Source: Gemmatimonadaceae bacterium | GTDB taxonomy: Bacteria; Gemmatimonadota; Gemmatimonadetes; Gemmatimonadales; Gemmatimonadaceae | Direction of reading: 5' to 3' | Length of the DNA: 12,664 nt | NCBI GenBank assembly: GCA_025453855.1 | Contig: JALOPO010000016.1 | Location: 1-12,664 of the forward strand | Shown here: positions 1-7,600 of the stretch, one piece after another | Numbering within the stretch: the first letter of the stretch is position 1 | Layout: the number at the start of each line of letters is the position of its first letter | Notes under the pieces: generated by a model | What the model was told of the DNA's origin: nothing | What the model saw: the letters and a program-made list of their open reading frames with translations, nothing else | The model's database searches: none | Made by a program: the position numbers and the translations under genes

Positions 1-149
1 ACGAGCGCGATGCGCGGCACGCTGGCGAGGATCGTGCGATGCACGAGCGTGCCGAGCGCGGTGGCGGCGTGGCCGGCGCCGATGCTCGCCACCTCGCGCA
101 GGGCATCGAGCTGGCGCGGCTCGAGATCGGGGGTCAGGATCGTGCTCAC
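1..149 (-). CDS. cheC: CheC-like CheY-P phosphatase, N-terminal part (cut by left window edge)
   Basis: The minus strand from the GTG at 149 reads MSTILTPDLEPRQLDALREV, then ASIGAGHAATALGTLVHRT and a segment containing SVPRIAL, and runs off the left edge after 49 codons. This resembles the N-terminus of CheC/CheX/FliY phosphatases, which dephosphorylate CheY-P. The family signature (D/S)-x3-E-x2-N-x22-P aligns exactly in spacing: D15, E19, position 22 and P45. Position 22 is Ser (codon AGC) rather than the catalytic Asn, and the usual GNAAT is GHAAT. CheC normally has a second active site in its C-terminal half, which is not in the window. The GTG overlaps the cheA stop in a GTGA 4-base overlap. 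A GGAG lies 5 bases upstream, which supports this start and translational coupling. The family call is fairly secure. Whether it is an active phosphatase or a modified one cannot be decided from this fragment. Confidence 0.82.
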   Translation of the reverse strand, partial: MSTILTPDLEPRQLDALREVASIGAGHAATALGTLVHRTILASVPRIAL

Positions 150-1780
150 AGGTGCTCCGGGTCGAGCAGGAGGGCGGGCGTGCCATCGGCGAGGAGCGTG
201 GCGCCGCTCGCGAACGCCGCCGCGCCGCGCACGCGCGGCAGCGGCTTGACCACCACGTCGCGCTGCACGAGGCAGGCGTCGACGTGCACCGCGGTGCGCC
301 CCGCGGCCCCGCGTACCACCACCACCTGCCCCGCATCGCGCGGCGCAGCGAGGCCGAGCGCCGCGTGCAGCGACACGTACGGCACCGTCGCATCGTCGAG
401 CCGGTACCGCGCACGTTCGGCGTGCACGCGCGCCCATGGATCGAGGCGGCGCGTCTCCACGCAGGCGCGCACCGGGATCGCGAAGGTCGCCTCGCCGGCG
501 CGCACGAGGAGCGCACGGACGATCGCGATCGACATCGGGAGCTGGAGCGTGATCGCCGTGCCACCGCCCGGCGTCGTGGCGAGCGCCGCGCGCCCGCCCA
601 GGCTGCGCACCCGCGCCAGCACCACGTCCATCCCGGTGCCGCGTCCCGAGAGCGCCGTCACCGACTCGGCCGTCGACAGCCCCGGGCGCGCGATGAGCGC
701 GAGCAGCCCCTCGTCGCTGTCGGCGAGCGCGCGCGCATCGGCCACGCCGAGCGAGGCGGCGCGGGCGGCGACCTTCGCGCGATCGACCCCCGCACCGTCG
801 TCGGCGACGGTGAGCGCGAGGAAGTCGCCCTCGCGCTCGGCGCGGAGCACGAGCCGCCCCGCGCGCGGCTTGCCGAGCGCCTCGCGCACCGCGGGGCGCT
901 CGATGCCGTGATCGAGCGCGTTGCGCACGAGGTGCACGATCGGCTCGCCCAGCTCGTCGAGGAGCGAGCGATCGACCTCGAGCTCGCGCCCCTCGACCAC
1001 CAGCTCGACGTCCTTGCCCAGCGCCGACGCCGTGTCGCGCACGTGGCGCGGCAACCGGTCGAGCACGTGCGAGACGGGGACGAGGCGCGCGGTGACGACC
1101 GCGTCGCGCACGCGGTCGACGGTGCGCTGCATCGCGTCGGCGGCGTCGCGGAGCGCGACCGCGGCCGGCGCGTCGTCGTCGGCACGCACGGGGAGGCGGT
1201 CGAGCAGGCGGTCGCGGGCGATGAGGAGCTCGCCGGCGAGATCGAGGAGCGCATCGAGCCGCTCGACCGGGATGCGCGCGGTGCGCACCGCGCCGGGGCG
1301 TGCGGCGCCGCGCGGACGCGGCCCGTCGGTGGTCGCGACGGGCGCCGGCGGCGCGATGTCGGTCGTGGCCTGCGGAGCGTCGGAGACCGGCGACGCGTCA
1401 TCGGCCGCGGTCACCGCGCGCAGCGTCGTCGTGAGGGCACCGAGCGACGCCTCGTCGAGCGCCTCCCCCTGCTCCACCGCATCGAGCGCAGCGCCGAGCA
1501 GGCGCAGCATCGTCGCATAGGGCTCGCGCAGCGACGGCGAGAGGTGCCCGCGCGTGCGCGCCCGCGCCAGCCCCTCCTCGCCGGCATGCACGAGCGCGGT
1601 CAGCGGGTCGAGCGCCAGCGTGGCCGTCATCCCCTTGAGCGTGTGCAGCGCCCGGAACGCACGCTCGCGCGCCTCCGCATCGGCGGGTGCGCGCTCGAGC
1701 ACGAGCAGCGCGGCGTCGAGTGCGGCGAGGCACTCGCGTCCGTCGGCGAGGAAGAGCGCCCGGAGGCGGTCGGGATGCAT
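146..1780 (-). CDS. cheA: Chemotaxis histidine kinase CheA, without a P2 domain
   Basis: This 544-residue protein is a cytoplasmic histidine kinase that autophosphorylates in receptor arrays and passes phosphate to CheY. P1 (Hpt) covers about residues 1-125, with phospho-acceptor H46 in ALHTLKG. A Pro/Ala-rich linker covers about 126-165. P3 (dimerisation) begins near IPVERLDALLDLAGELL at 170. In the P4 ATPase the N box is HLVRNALDHGIE (283-294), G1 is DDGAGVD (327-333), G2 is GRGTGMDVV (379-387) and a GGGT lies near 405. A CheW-like P5 domain runs from about 418 to the end. Well-studied CheA proteins are about 650-670 residues. The missing length is the CheY/CheB-docking P2 domain, because the linker is too short to hold it. 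The start ATG at 1780 is the only reasonable one. It follows the cheY stop by 31 bases and has no clear Shine-Dalgarno. Its stop overlaps the cheC-like start by 4 bases. Confidence 0.95.
   Translation of the reverse strand: MHPDRLRALFLADGRECLAALDAALLVLERAPADAEARERAFRALHTLKGMTATLALDPLTALVHAGEEGLARARTRGHLSPSLREPYATMLRLLGAALDAVEQGEALDEASLGALTTTLRAVTAADDASPVSDAPQATTDIAPPAPVATTDGPRPRGAARPGAVRTARIPVERLDALLDLAGELLIARDRLLDRLPVRADDDAPAAVALRDAADAMQRTVDRVRDAVVTARLVPVSHVLDRLPRHVRDTASALGKDVELVVEGRELEVDRSLLDELGEPIVHLVRNALDHGIERPAVREALGKPRAGRLVLRAEREGDFLALTVADDGAGVDRAKVAARAASLGVADARALADSDEGLLALIARPGLSTAESVTALSGRGTGMDVVLARVRSLGGRAALATTPGGGTAITLQLPMSIAIVRALLVRAGEATFAIPVRACVETRRLDPWARVHAERARYRLDDATVPYVSLHAALGLAAPRDAGQVVVVRGAAGRTAVHVDACLVQRDVVVKPLPRVRGAAAFASGATLLADGTPALLLDPEHL
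155..158 (-). promoter_or_regulatory. Shine-Dalgarno GGAG for the cheC GTG start
   Basis: On the minus strand the sequence reads CCGGAGCACCTGTGA. GGAG is followed by a 5-base spacer and the GTG start, all inside the last codons of cheA. The site supports the non-ATG start of the cheC-like gene. Confidence 0.6.
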
Positions 1781-1811
1781 GGGCGGCGCGGGTGGGACGG
1801 CGGGGCGCCGG

Positions 1812-2174
1812 TCAGGCCAGGATGCGCTGCGCGGCCTCGATCACGCGGCTCGCCTGGAACGGCTTCACCACGAAGTCCGAGGCGCCCGCCTGCAGCGCCT
1901 CGTCGACCAGCGCCTGCTGCCCCATCGCGCTGCACATGATGATGCGCGCGTTCGGATCCATGAGGCGGATCTCGCGCACCGCGTCGATGCCGCCCACGTC
2001 GGGCATGACGATGTCCATGGTGACGAAGTCGGGACGGAGCGCCTTGTACTGCTCCACCGCCTCGGCCCCGTTGCTCGCCTCGCCCACGACCTCGTAGCCG
2101 GCGCGGGTGAGGATGTCACCGACGATCGAGCGCATGAAGAGCGCGTCGTCGCACACGAGAACCCGATGGCTCAC
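1812..2174 (-). CDS. cheY: Chemotaxis response regulator CheY
   Basis: This is a single receiver domain of 120 residues from a GTG start at 2174. It shows the acidic pair D9-D10 in VCDDA, the phospho-acceptor D54 in TMDIVMP, the switch Ser S82 in MCSAMGQQ, and K104 in VVKPF. The SAMGQQ...LQAGASDFVVKPFQASRV block is very like Bacillus/Thermotoga-type CheY, which pairs with CheC-family phosphatases rather than CheZ. That agrees with the CheC-like gene two genes downstream. There is no output domain, so it is the diffusible signal from CheA to the motor. An upstream in-frame GTG at 2183 would add three residues, but 2174 is preferred because a strong GGAGGTG sits 6 bases in front of it. CheW ends 42 bases upstream and cheA begins 31 bases downstream. 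Confidence 0.95.
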   Translation of the reverse strand: MSHRVLVCDDALFMRSIVGDILTRAGYEVVGEASNGAEAVEQYKALRPDFVTMDIVMPDVGGIDAVREIRLMDPNARIIMCSAMGQQALVDEALQAGASDFVVKPFQASRVIEAAQRILA

Positions 2175-2180
2175 CGGCCC

Positions 2181-2187
2181 CACCTCC
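2181..2187 (-). promoter_or_regulatory. Shine-Dalgarno GGAGGTG for cheY
   Basis: The minus strand reads GGAGGTGGGGCCGGTGAGC. This near-perfect anti-16S match is 6 bases before the GTG at 2174, and it overlaps the alternative GTG at 2183. It therefore decides the cheY start. It is among the strongest ribosome binding sites in the window, which fits a need for more CheY than CheA. Confidence 0.7.
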
Positions 2188-2216
2188 GTGCGGGGCGCGC
2201 GGGTGGCGGCCCCGAG

Positions 2217-2672
2217 TCAGTGCAGGACGTCGGTGATCAGGCGCGCCGCATCGATGAGCGGCAGCTCCCGTCCCTCCACGCGAACGCCCTGCGTGATCCA
2301 GTCGCCGGGGACGGTCACCGTCGCCTCGACGTCGCGCAGTTCGGGGAGGACATCCACCCCGATCGCGACGGCCTGCGCGGCATGCTCCACGACCACGATC
2401 CATCCCTGCGTCGGGATCGGCACGGCGTGTCCGAGAAGCGCCCCCAGCTCGACGAGCGGGACGAAGTCGCCCCGCACGTGTGTCACGCCGGAGACGACCG
2501 GGGCCGCGCCGGGCAACCGCGCCAGCGACGGGCGTTTGGCCACTTCCCGCGCAGCCGCCCACGGCAATGCCGCGAGTGCATCGCCGGCACGCAGGATCAG
2601 CACGCGCGCAGGGTGTTCGGCCGCATCGCGCCCTGCGTCGCCGGGCGGCGTCGCGTCATTCGAGGTCGTCAT
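2217..2672 (-). CDS. cheW: CheW-like chemotaxis coupling protein
   Basis: This protein of about 151 residues consists of one CheW/SH3-like domain. It links chemoreceptors to the P5 domain of CheA. The hallmark segment is VSGVTHVRGDFVPLVEL at about 60-76, which matches the family pattern of a glycine-rich turn, an Arg (R68) and a hydrophobic strand. Later strands WIVVVEH (91-97) and AVAIGVDVLPEL (101-112) also fit. The first 20 or so residues are a variable Ala/Asp-rich tail. The start is uncertain: in-frame ATGs lie at 2672, 2678 and 2684, all inside the end of rluD, and none has a clear Shine-Dalgarno. The shortest form is given here, with a 17-base overlap with rluD. Translation is probably coupled to rluD. 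The sequence is divergent from model CheW proteins, but its place directly before cheY and cheA supports the call. Confidence 0.88.
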   Translation of the reverse strand: MTTSNDATPPGDAGRDAAEHPARVLILRAGDALAALPWAAAREVAKRPSLARLPGAAPVVSGVTHVRGDFVPLVELGALLGHAVPIPTQGWIVVVEHAAQAVAIGVDVLPELRDVEATVTVPGDWITQGVRVEGRELPLIDAARLITDVLH

Positions 2673-3723
2673 CGACATCGCCATCGGCCGCGTCCACGGG
2701 GCCCGCGTCGTGCACCACCGGGAGCGCATCGTCCTCGTCGGACCAGAAGCCGAAATGGCCGAGCGCATCGGCACCGGGCGCCGGCGCGTAGGGCCCCGCG
2801 ACCGCGCGCAGCGCGGCATCGAGATCGGCCGGGAGCGGGCTGTGGAAGCGGAGCGGTTCACCGCTCAGCGGATGGCGCAGGTGCAGCGAGGCCGCATGGA
2901 GCGCATGGCGCCCCTGGGGGAGCCCGGTGAGCCGTCGTCCGCCCCCGCCGCCGTAGGTGTCGTCGCCGAGCACGGGGTGCCCGATCGACTGCAGGTGCAC
3001 GCGGATCTGATGGGTGCGCCCGGTGTGGAGTCGGCAGCGCAGCAGGTCGCCGGCATCGAAGCGCGCGAGGCGCGTGATGTCGGTGCGCGCGTGGCGACCG
3101 CTCGCCACCACCGCGACGCGACGTCGATCTCGCGGGTCGCGCGCGAGCGGTGCCTCGATCGTCAGGCGATCCTCGCGCAGGTGCCCCCACGAGAGGGCCG
3201 CGTAGCGCCGGCTCACCCGACGCGCGGCGAGCGCCGCGCTCAACGCCCGATGCGCGCGATCCTCCTTGGCGACCAGCAGGAGCCCCGAGGTCTCCTTGTC
3301 GAGGCGATGCACGATCCCGGCCCGCTCCGCCCCCGCGGTGCCGCTCAGCGCCCCGCCACGCCCCACGAGCGCGTTGACGAGCGTCCCGGTCCAGTTGCCG
3401 GGCGCGGGGTGCACGACCATGCCGGCGGGCTTGTTCACCACCAGCATGACCTCGTCCTCGTAGACGATGTCGAGCGGGATCGCCTCGCCCGCGACCTCGA
3501 TCCCGCGCGGCGCCGGGATGGTGATCGCGATCGTCTCGCCGGCGCGGGGGCGATAGCCCGCCTTCTCGGCGCGCCCGTCGACCGTCACCTGGCCGGCGGC
3601 GATGAGCGTCGCGGCCTGCGTGCGCGACAGGTCGGCCGCGGTGGCGACGACGAGGTCGAGTCGCTGGCCGTCCCCCGTGGCGACGGCGGTGTGGGTGCGC
3701 GCCTCGGCGCGCGGAACCGTCAC
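2656..3723 (-). CDS. rluD: 23S rRNA pseudouridine synthase, RluD/RluA family with S4 domain
   Basis: This enzyme isomerises uridines to pseudouridine in structured RNA. RluD itself acts on helix 69 of 23S rRNA. An N-terminal S4 RNA-binding domain covers about 18-70 (RLDLVV, SRTQAATLIAAGQVTVDG). The catalytic domain has VVNKPAGMVVHPAPGN at 95-110, the catalytic Asp D142 in HRLDKETSGLLLVAK, and RLHTGRTHQIRVHLQSIGHP at 231-250. The length of 355 is slightly more than usual. The excess is an acidic C-terminal tail (FWSDEDD, then DAADGDVDDDLE) whose last codons overlap cheW. The GTG at 3723 is chosen because it lies 7 bases after the lspA stop and no ATG is available there. An ATG at 3789 would add an Arg/Pro-rich stretch inside lspA and is unlikely. 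RluD rather than RluA/RluC is inferred from the S4 domain and the lspA neighbour. Confidence 0.93.
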   Translation of the reverse strand: MTVPRAEARTHTAVATGDGQRLDLVVATAADLSRTQAATLIAAGQVTVDGRAEKAGYRPRAGETIAITIPAPRGIEVAGEAIPLDIVYEDEVMLVVNKPAGMVVHPAPGNWTGTLVNALVGRGGALSGTAGAERAGIVHRLDKETSGLLLVAKEDRAHRALSAALAARRVSRRYAALSWGHLREDRLTIEAPLARDPRDRRRVAVVASGRHARTDITRLARFDAGDLLRCRLHTGRTHQIRVHLQSIGHPVLGDDTYGGGGGRRLTGLPQGRHALHAASLHLRHPLSGEPLRFHSPLPADLDAALRAVAGPYAPAPGADALGHFGFWSDEDDALPVVHDAGPVDAADGDVDDDLE

Positions 3724-3730
3724 GCGCCGG

Positions 3731-4273
3731 TCAGGGCGCGGCCGGCGTGGAGCCGGTCGCCGCGGGCGCCGCGCTCGCCTGCGCGGCATGGGCGCGATCC
3801 TCGCGCCAGAGGACGAGCGCGAGGAGCACCGCCCCGCAGCTCACGCCGATGTCGGCCACGTTGAACGTGGGCCAGCGCGTCGCGCCGATGCCGATGTCGA
3901 TGAAGTCGACCACGCCGCGATCCGAGCGGATGCGGTCGATGAGGTTGCCGATGGCGCCCGCGAAGATCATCGCCAGGGCGATCGTGCGCGGCACGTCGTC
4001 GCGCCGCGTCTGCGCGTACATGCGCAGGATGATCACCACCGCCACCACGGTGAGCGCCATGAAGATCCAGCGCGAGGCATCACCCAGGTAGAGCCCGAAG
4101 GCGGCCCCCGGGTTGTAGAGCAGCGTCAGGCGCACCCAGTCGCCGATCACGTCGTGCGGCACGTGCATGGGGACGAGCGCGCGCTCGGCCCACAGCTTCG
4201 TGACGACGTCGAGGGCGAGGATGCCGATGACGAGCGGCCAGAAGCGCCCGGCCGGCCGGTCACCGCTTGCCAT
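3731..4273 (-). CDS. lspA: Lipoprotein signal peptidase (signal peptidase II)
   Basis: This is an inner-membrane aspartyl peptidase of 180 residues that cleaves the signal peptide of prolipoproteins after diacylglycerol is attached. Four hydrophobic segments lie at about 12-29, 68-85, 97-112 and 138-157. Conserved family motifs are present: LDVVTKLWAE (21-30), YNPGAAFGL (53-61), GAIGNLIDRI (106-115), VVDFID (121-126) and FNVADIGVS (137-145). The catalytic aspartates are expected to be D123 and D141. The C-terminal 20 or so residues are a low-complexity Ala/Pro tail. The start at 4273 is supported by AAGGAGG just upstream, and overlaps the end of the DksA-like gene by 14 bases. A longer in-frame form from 4312 would add an Arg/Ala-rich stretch inside that gene and is rejected. 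The order ileS-DksA-like-lspA-rluD is conserved in distant bacteria. Confidence 0.96.
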   Translation of the reverse strand: MASGDRPAGRFWPLVIGILALDVVTKLWAERALVPMHVPHDVIGDWVRLTLLYNPGAAFGLYLGDASRWIFMALTVVAVVIILRMYAQTRRDDVPRTIALAMIFAGAIGNLIDRIRSDRGVVDFIDIGIGATRWPTFNVADIGVSCGAVLLALVLWREDRAHAAQASAAPAATGSTPAAP

Positions 4274-4673
4274 CTTCCTCCTTCTGCTTGCACGCGATGC
4301 AGTAGCGCGCATGCGGCAGCGCGTCCAGGCGATCGTAGCTCAACGGCTGCCCGCACGAGTGGCAGAGGCCGAACGTGTCCGGGCTCTGGTAGAGCCGGCG
4401 CAGCGCCTGGTTCAGGTGCCAGAGGAAGCGCCCCTCCTTGCTCGCGAACAGGAACTGCTTCTCGCGCTCCATGGCGTCGGTGCCCTGGTCGGCCATGTGG
4501 AACGAGTACGGGTTCTCCTGCTCCGTCACGTCCGCCATCGCCTCGTCGTGCTTGCCGATCTCCTTGAGGACGCGCTTGCGCTCCTCGAGCAGACGCTTCT
4601 CGAAGTGCTGCAGCTCCTTCTGCGAGAAGGGCTTCGCGGCCTTCTTGTTGACGGCGCCGCCGGCTGGCGTCAT
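4260..4673 (-). CDS. DksA/TraR-family zinc-finger protein (YlyA-like position)
   Basis: This small 137-residue protein has a predicted helical hairpin (about 17-98, rich in Lys, Glu and Arg) followed by a four-cysteine zinc finger: C104-x2-C107, a 17-residue spacer, then C125-x2-C128 (LCHSCGQPL ... YCIACKQ). This is the DksA/TraR architecture, which binds RNA polymerase through the secondary channel. The tip between the helices contains ADQGTDAM (61-68). This resembles but does not exactly match the DxxDxA of E. coli DksA, so ppGpp-dependent action should not be assumed. In Bacillus the related YlyA lies at the same place between ileS and lspA. The ATG at 4673 overlaps the ileS stop in an ATGA 4-base overlap. 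An in-frame ATG at 4700 inside ileS is possible but less likely. The end overlaps lspA by 14 bases. Confidence 0.9.
   Translation of the reverse strand: MTPAGGAVNKKAAKPFSQKELQHFEKRLLEERKRVLKEIGKHDEAMADVTEQENPYSFHMADQGTDAMEREKQFLFASKEGRFLWHLNQALRRLYQSPDTFGLCHSCGQPLSYDRLDALPHARYCIACKQKEEDGKR
4277..4283 (-). promoter_or_regulatory. Shine-Dalgarno AAGGAGG for lspA
   Basis: The minus strand reads AAGGAGGAAGATG, the strongest purine-rich ribosome site in the window. It is encoded inside the Lys/Glu-rich C-terminus (KQKEEDGKR) of the DksA-like protein, so the same bases serve both genes. It fixes the lspA start at 4273. Confidence 0.7.
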
Positions 4674-7600
4674 GGGGTCTCTCGGTCGATGGTCATCCAC
4701 ACGGTCACGCCATCCAGGTCCACGGGCGAGACGCCGGCCGGGGCCGTCGCCTCGTCCACGACCGCGAACGTCGTGGCGAGCACTTCACCTGCGATCCAGC
4801 GCTCGTACCCCCGAGCCGCGGCGGCGATCACGGCATCGCCCCCGATGCGCACACGGATCCGGTCGCTGACGGCGAGTCCCGCCTCCTTCCGCATGCGCTG
4901 GAGGCGGCTGACGAGCTCGCGCGCCACCCCTTCCTGCCGCAGGGCGTCCGAGACGGTCGGATCGACGGCGGCAAGATAAACGCCATCGCCGGCCACTACG
5001 AGGTTGCCGCTGGCGCTCCGCGTGAGCACCACGTCGTCCGCGTCCAGCGCCTGCGTGACGCCATCGACGGTGATCGTGACCGGTTCGCCGCGTTCGAAGG
5101 CCCGCAGCGTCGCCGCGTCGAGCCCCTGCACCAGCGCCGCCGCCTGCGGCGTCGCCTTGCCGAACTTCTTGCCGAGCGTGCGGAAGTTCGCCCTGGCGCG
5201 CAGCGACACGAGGTCGTCGGCACTCGAGGCCAGCACCACCTCCTTCACGTTCAGCTCCGCCTCGAGCAGCGGGACGAGCGACGCCACGCCTGCCTCCACC
5301 TCGCGCGGCACCACCCCCACCAGCCGGCCGAGCGGCTGCCGCACCCGGATCCCCGCCTCCTCGCGCGCCGCGCGACCGAGGCCGGCCAGCGTGCGAACCG
5401 CCGTCATCGCCCGCTCCAGCACCTCGTCGCGCGCGGTCGCCGCCCCCTCGCGCACGTACGGCGCCCGGTGCACGCTCCCGCCCGTGAGCTGCCGATGCAT
5501 CCAGTCGGTGACGAACGGGGCGAACGGCGCCAGCAGCCGGCATGACACCACGAGCACCTCGTGCAGCGTGGCGAAGGCCGCACGCGCATCGTCGGTGTCG
5601 ACGTCGTAGAAGCGCGCGCGGCTCAGTCGCACGTACCACTTGCTCACGTCCTCGTCCACGAACTCCATCACCGCGCGCACCGCGAGCGTCGGCTCGTAGG
5701 CCTCGAGCAGGCGATCGGCGTCGGCCTCCACGGCGGCGAGGCGCGACAGCACCCAGCGATCGAGCGCGGGACGCGCCGACACCGGCGGATCGAGCGGCCC
5801 CGGCGCCCAGCCGAAGTTCGCGTACTGCGCGAAGATCCCGCTGTACGTGTTGCGCAGCGTCACCAGGAAGCGCCCCGCCGTCTCGCGGATCACCTCCTCG
5901 TCGAAGCGGCGCGGGATCCAGACCTGGCTCGTGCTCACGAGGAAGAGGCGCACCGCGTCCACGCCGTGGCGCGAGACCACCGCCCACGGATCGACGGTGT
6001 TGCCGCGGCTCTTGCTCATCTTCTGCCCGTTCGCGTCGAGCACGAGGTCGTTCACGATCACCGCGCGGTATGGCGACGCGGTGCCGGGCGCGTTGTTCGG
6101 CAGCGCGTCGCCGAGCCCGGTGGCGATCGCCAGCAGCGAGTAGAACCAGCCGCGCGTCTGGTCGACGCCCTCGGCGATGTAGTCCGCCGGGAAGTGCTGC
6201 GCCACGAGCTCGCGGCTCCCCGGTGCGAACGGGTAGTGCCACTGCGCGAACGGCATCGACCCCGAGTCGAACCAGGTGTCGATCACCTCCGGCACGCGAC
6301 GCATCGTCCCCGTGCCGCTTGGCGCCGGCCACGTGTACGTGTCGACGTGCGGCTTGTGCGGATCGAAGTCGGCCGGGAGCGGCTGTCCGACCTTGGCCGC
6401 CAGCTCGGCATAGGAACCGACGACCTCGATCTCCGACGGATCGGCGTCGTTCACCCACACCGGGAGCGGGGTCCCCCAGAAGCGGTCGCGCGAGATCGCC
6501 CAGTCGACGTTGTTCTCCAGCCACTGCCCGAAGCGCCCCGCGCCCACCTCGGCGGGCTGCCACCGCACCGCGGCGTTGCGCGCGAGCATGTCGTCACGGA
6601 GCGCCGTGGTGCGCACGAACCACGAGCCGCGCGCGTAGTAGAGCAGCGGCGTGCTGCACCGCCAGCAGTGCGGATACGAGTGCACCGCACGCCCGTCCTT
6701 CCAGAGCAGGTCGCGGTGGCGCAGCTCCTCCACGATCAGCGGATCGGCGTCCTTCACGAAGCGGCCGCCGACCACCGGCATCCCCTCCGGGAAGCGCCCG
6801 CGCGCATCGACCGGCTGGATGAAGGCGAGCCCGTGCCGCTGCCCCGCCGCGTAGTCGTCGGCGCCGAAGGCCGGCGCCATGTGCACCACGCCCGAGCCGT
6901 CGTCGGCGCTCACGAACGACTCGGCGACGATCACCTCGTGCACGGAGTCCTCGGGGTACGCGATCCAGTTGAGCGGCCGACGATAGCGCCGTCCCGCGAG
7001 GTCGGCCCCGACGTGCGTCGCGACCACTTCCCAGCGATCCGCCCAGTCGGCGCCGAGCACGCCGGCGAGGCGCGACTCGGCCAGGATCAGCGTGAACGCC
7101 GCGCCCGTCTTCTTGCGCACCTCGGCATACGCGAGCGTCGGCGAGACCGCGAGCGCCGCGTTCGACACCAGCGTCCACGGCGTCGTCGTCCAGACGAGGA
7201 TCCGGCGCCGCAGCGGCGACGCCGCGTCGCCGCGATCGTGCCCGGCAGCACCATCATCCAGCAGATCGAGCGCGACGTAGGTGCTCGGATCGTCGACGTC
7301 CTTGTACCCCTGCGCCACCTCGTGCGAGCTGAGCGCGGTCTCGCAGCGCGGGCAGTAGGGGAGGATCTTGTGCCCCTGTACCAGCAGCCCCTTGTCGTGC
7401 AGCGTGCGCAGCGCCCACCACACGCTCTCCACGTAGTCGTGCGTGTAGGTGACGTACGGGTGCTCGTAGTCGAGCCAGAAGGCGATGCGCTCGCTCAGCT
7501 TCTCCCAGTCGCCACGGTAGCGGAAGACGCTCTCGCGCGAGAGGCGGTTGAACTCCGCCACGCCGATCCGCTCGATGTCGCGCTTGCCGCTGATGCCGAG

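Noticed and set aside
152..1939. 595-codon open frame on the plus strand opposite cheA and part of cheY.
   Set aside because: Arg/Glu/His-rich shadow of cheA; every CheA motif is on the minus strand.
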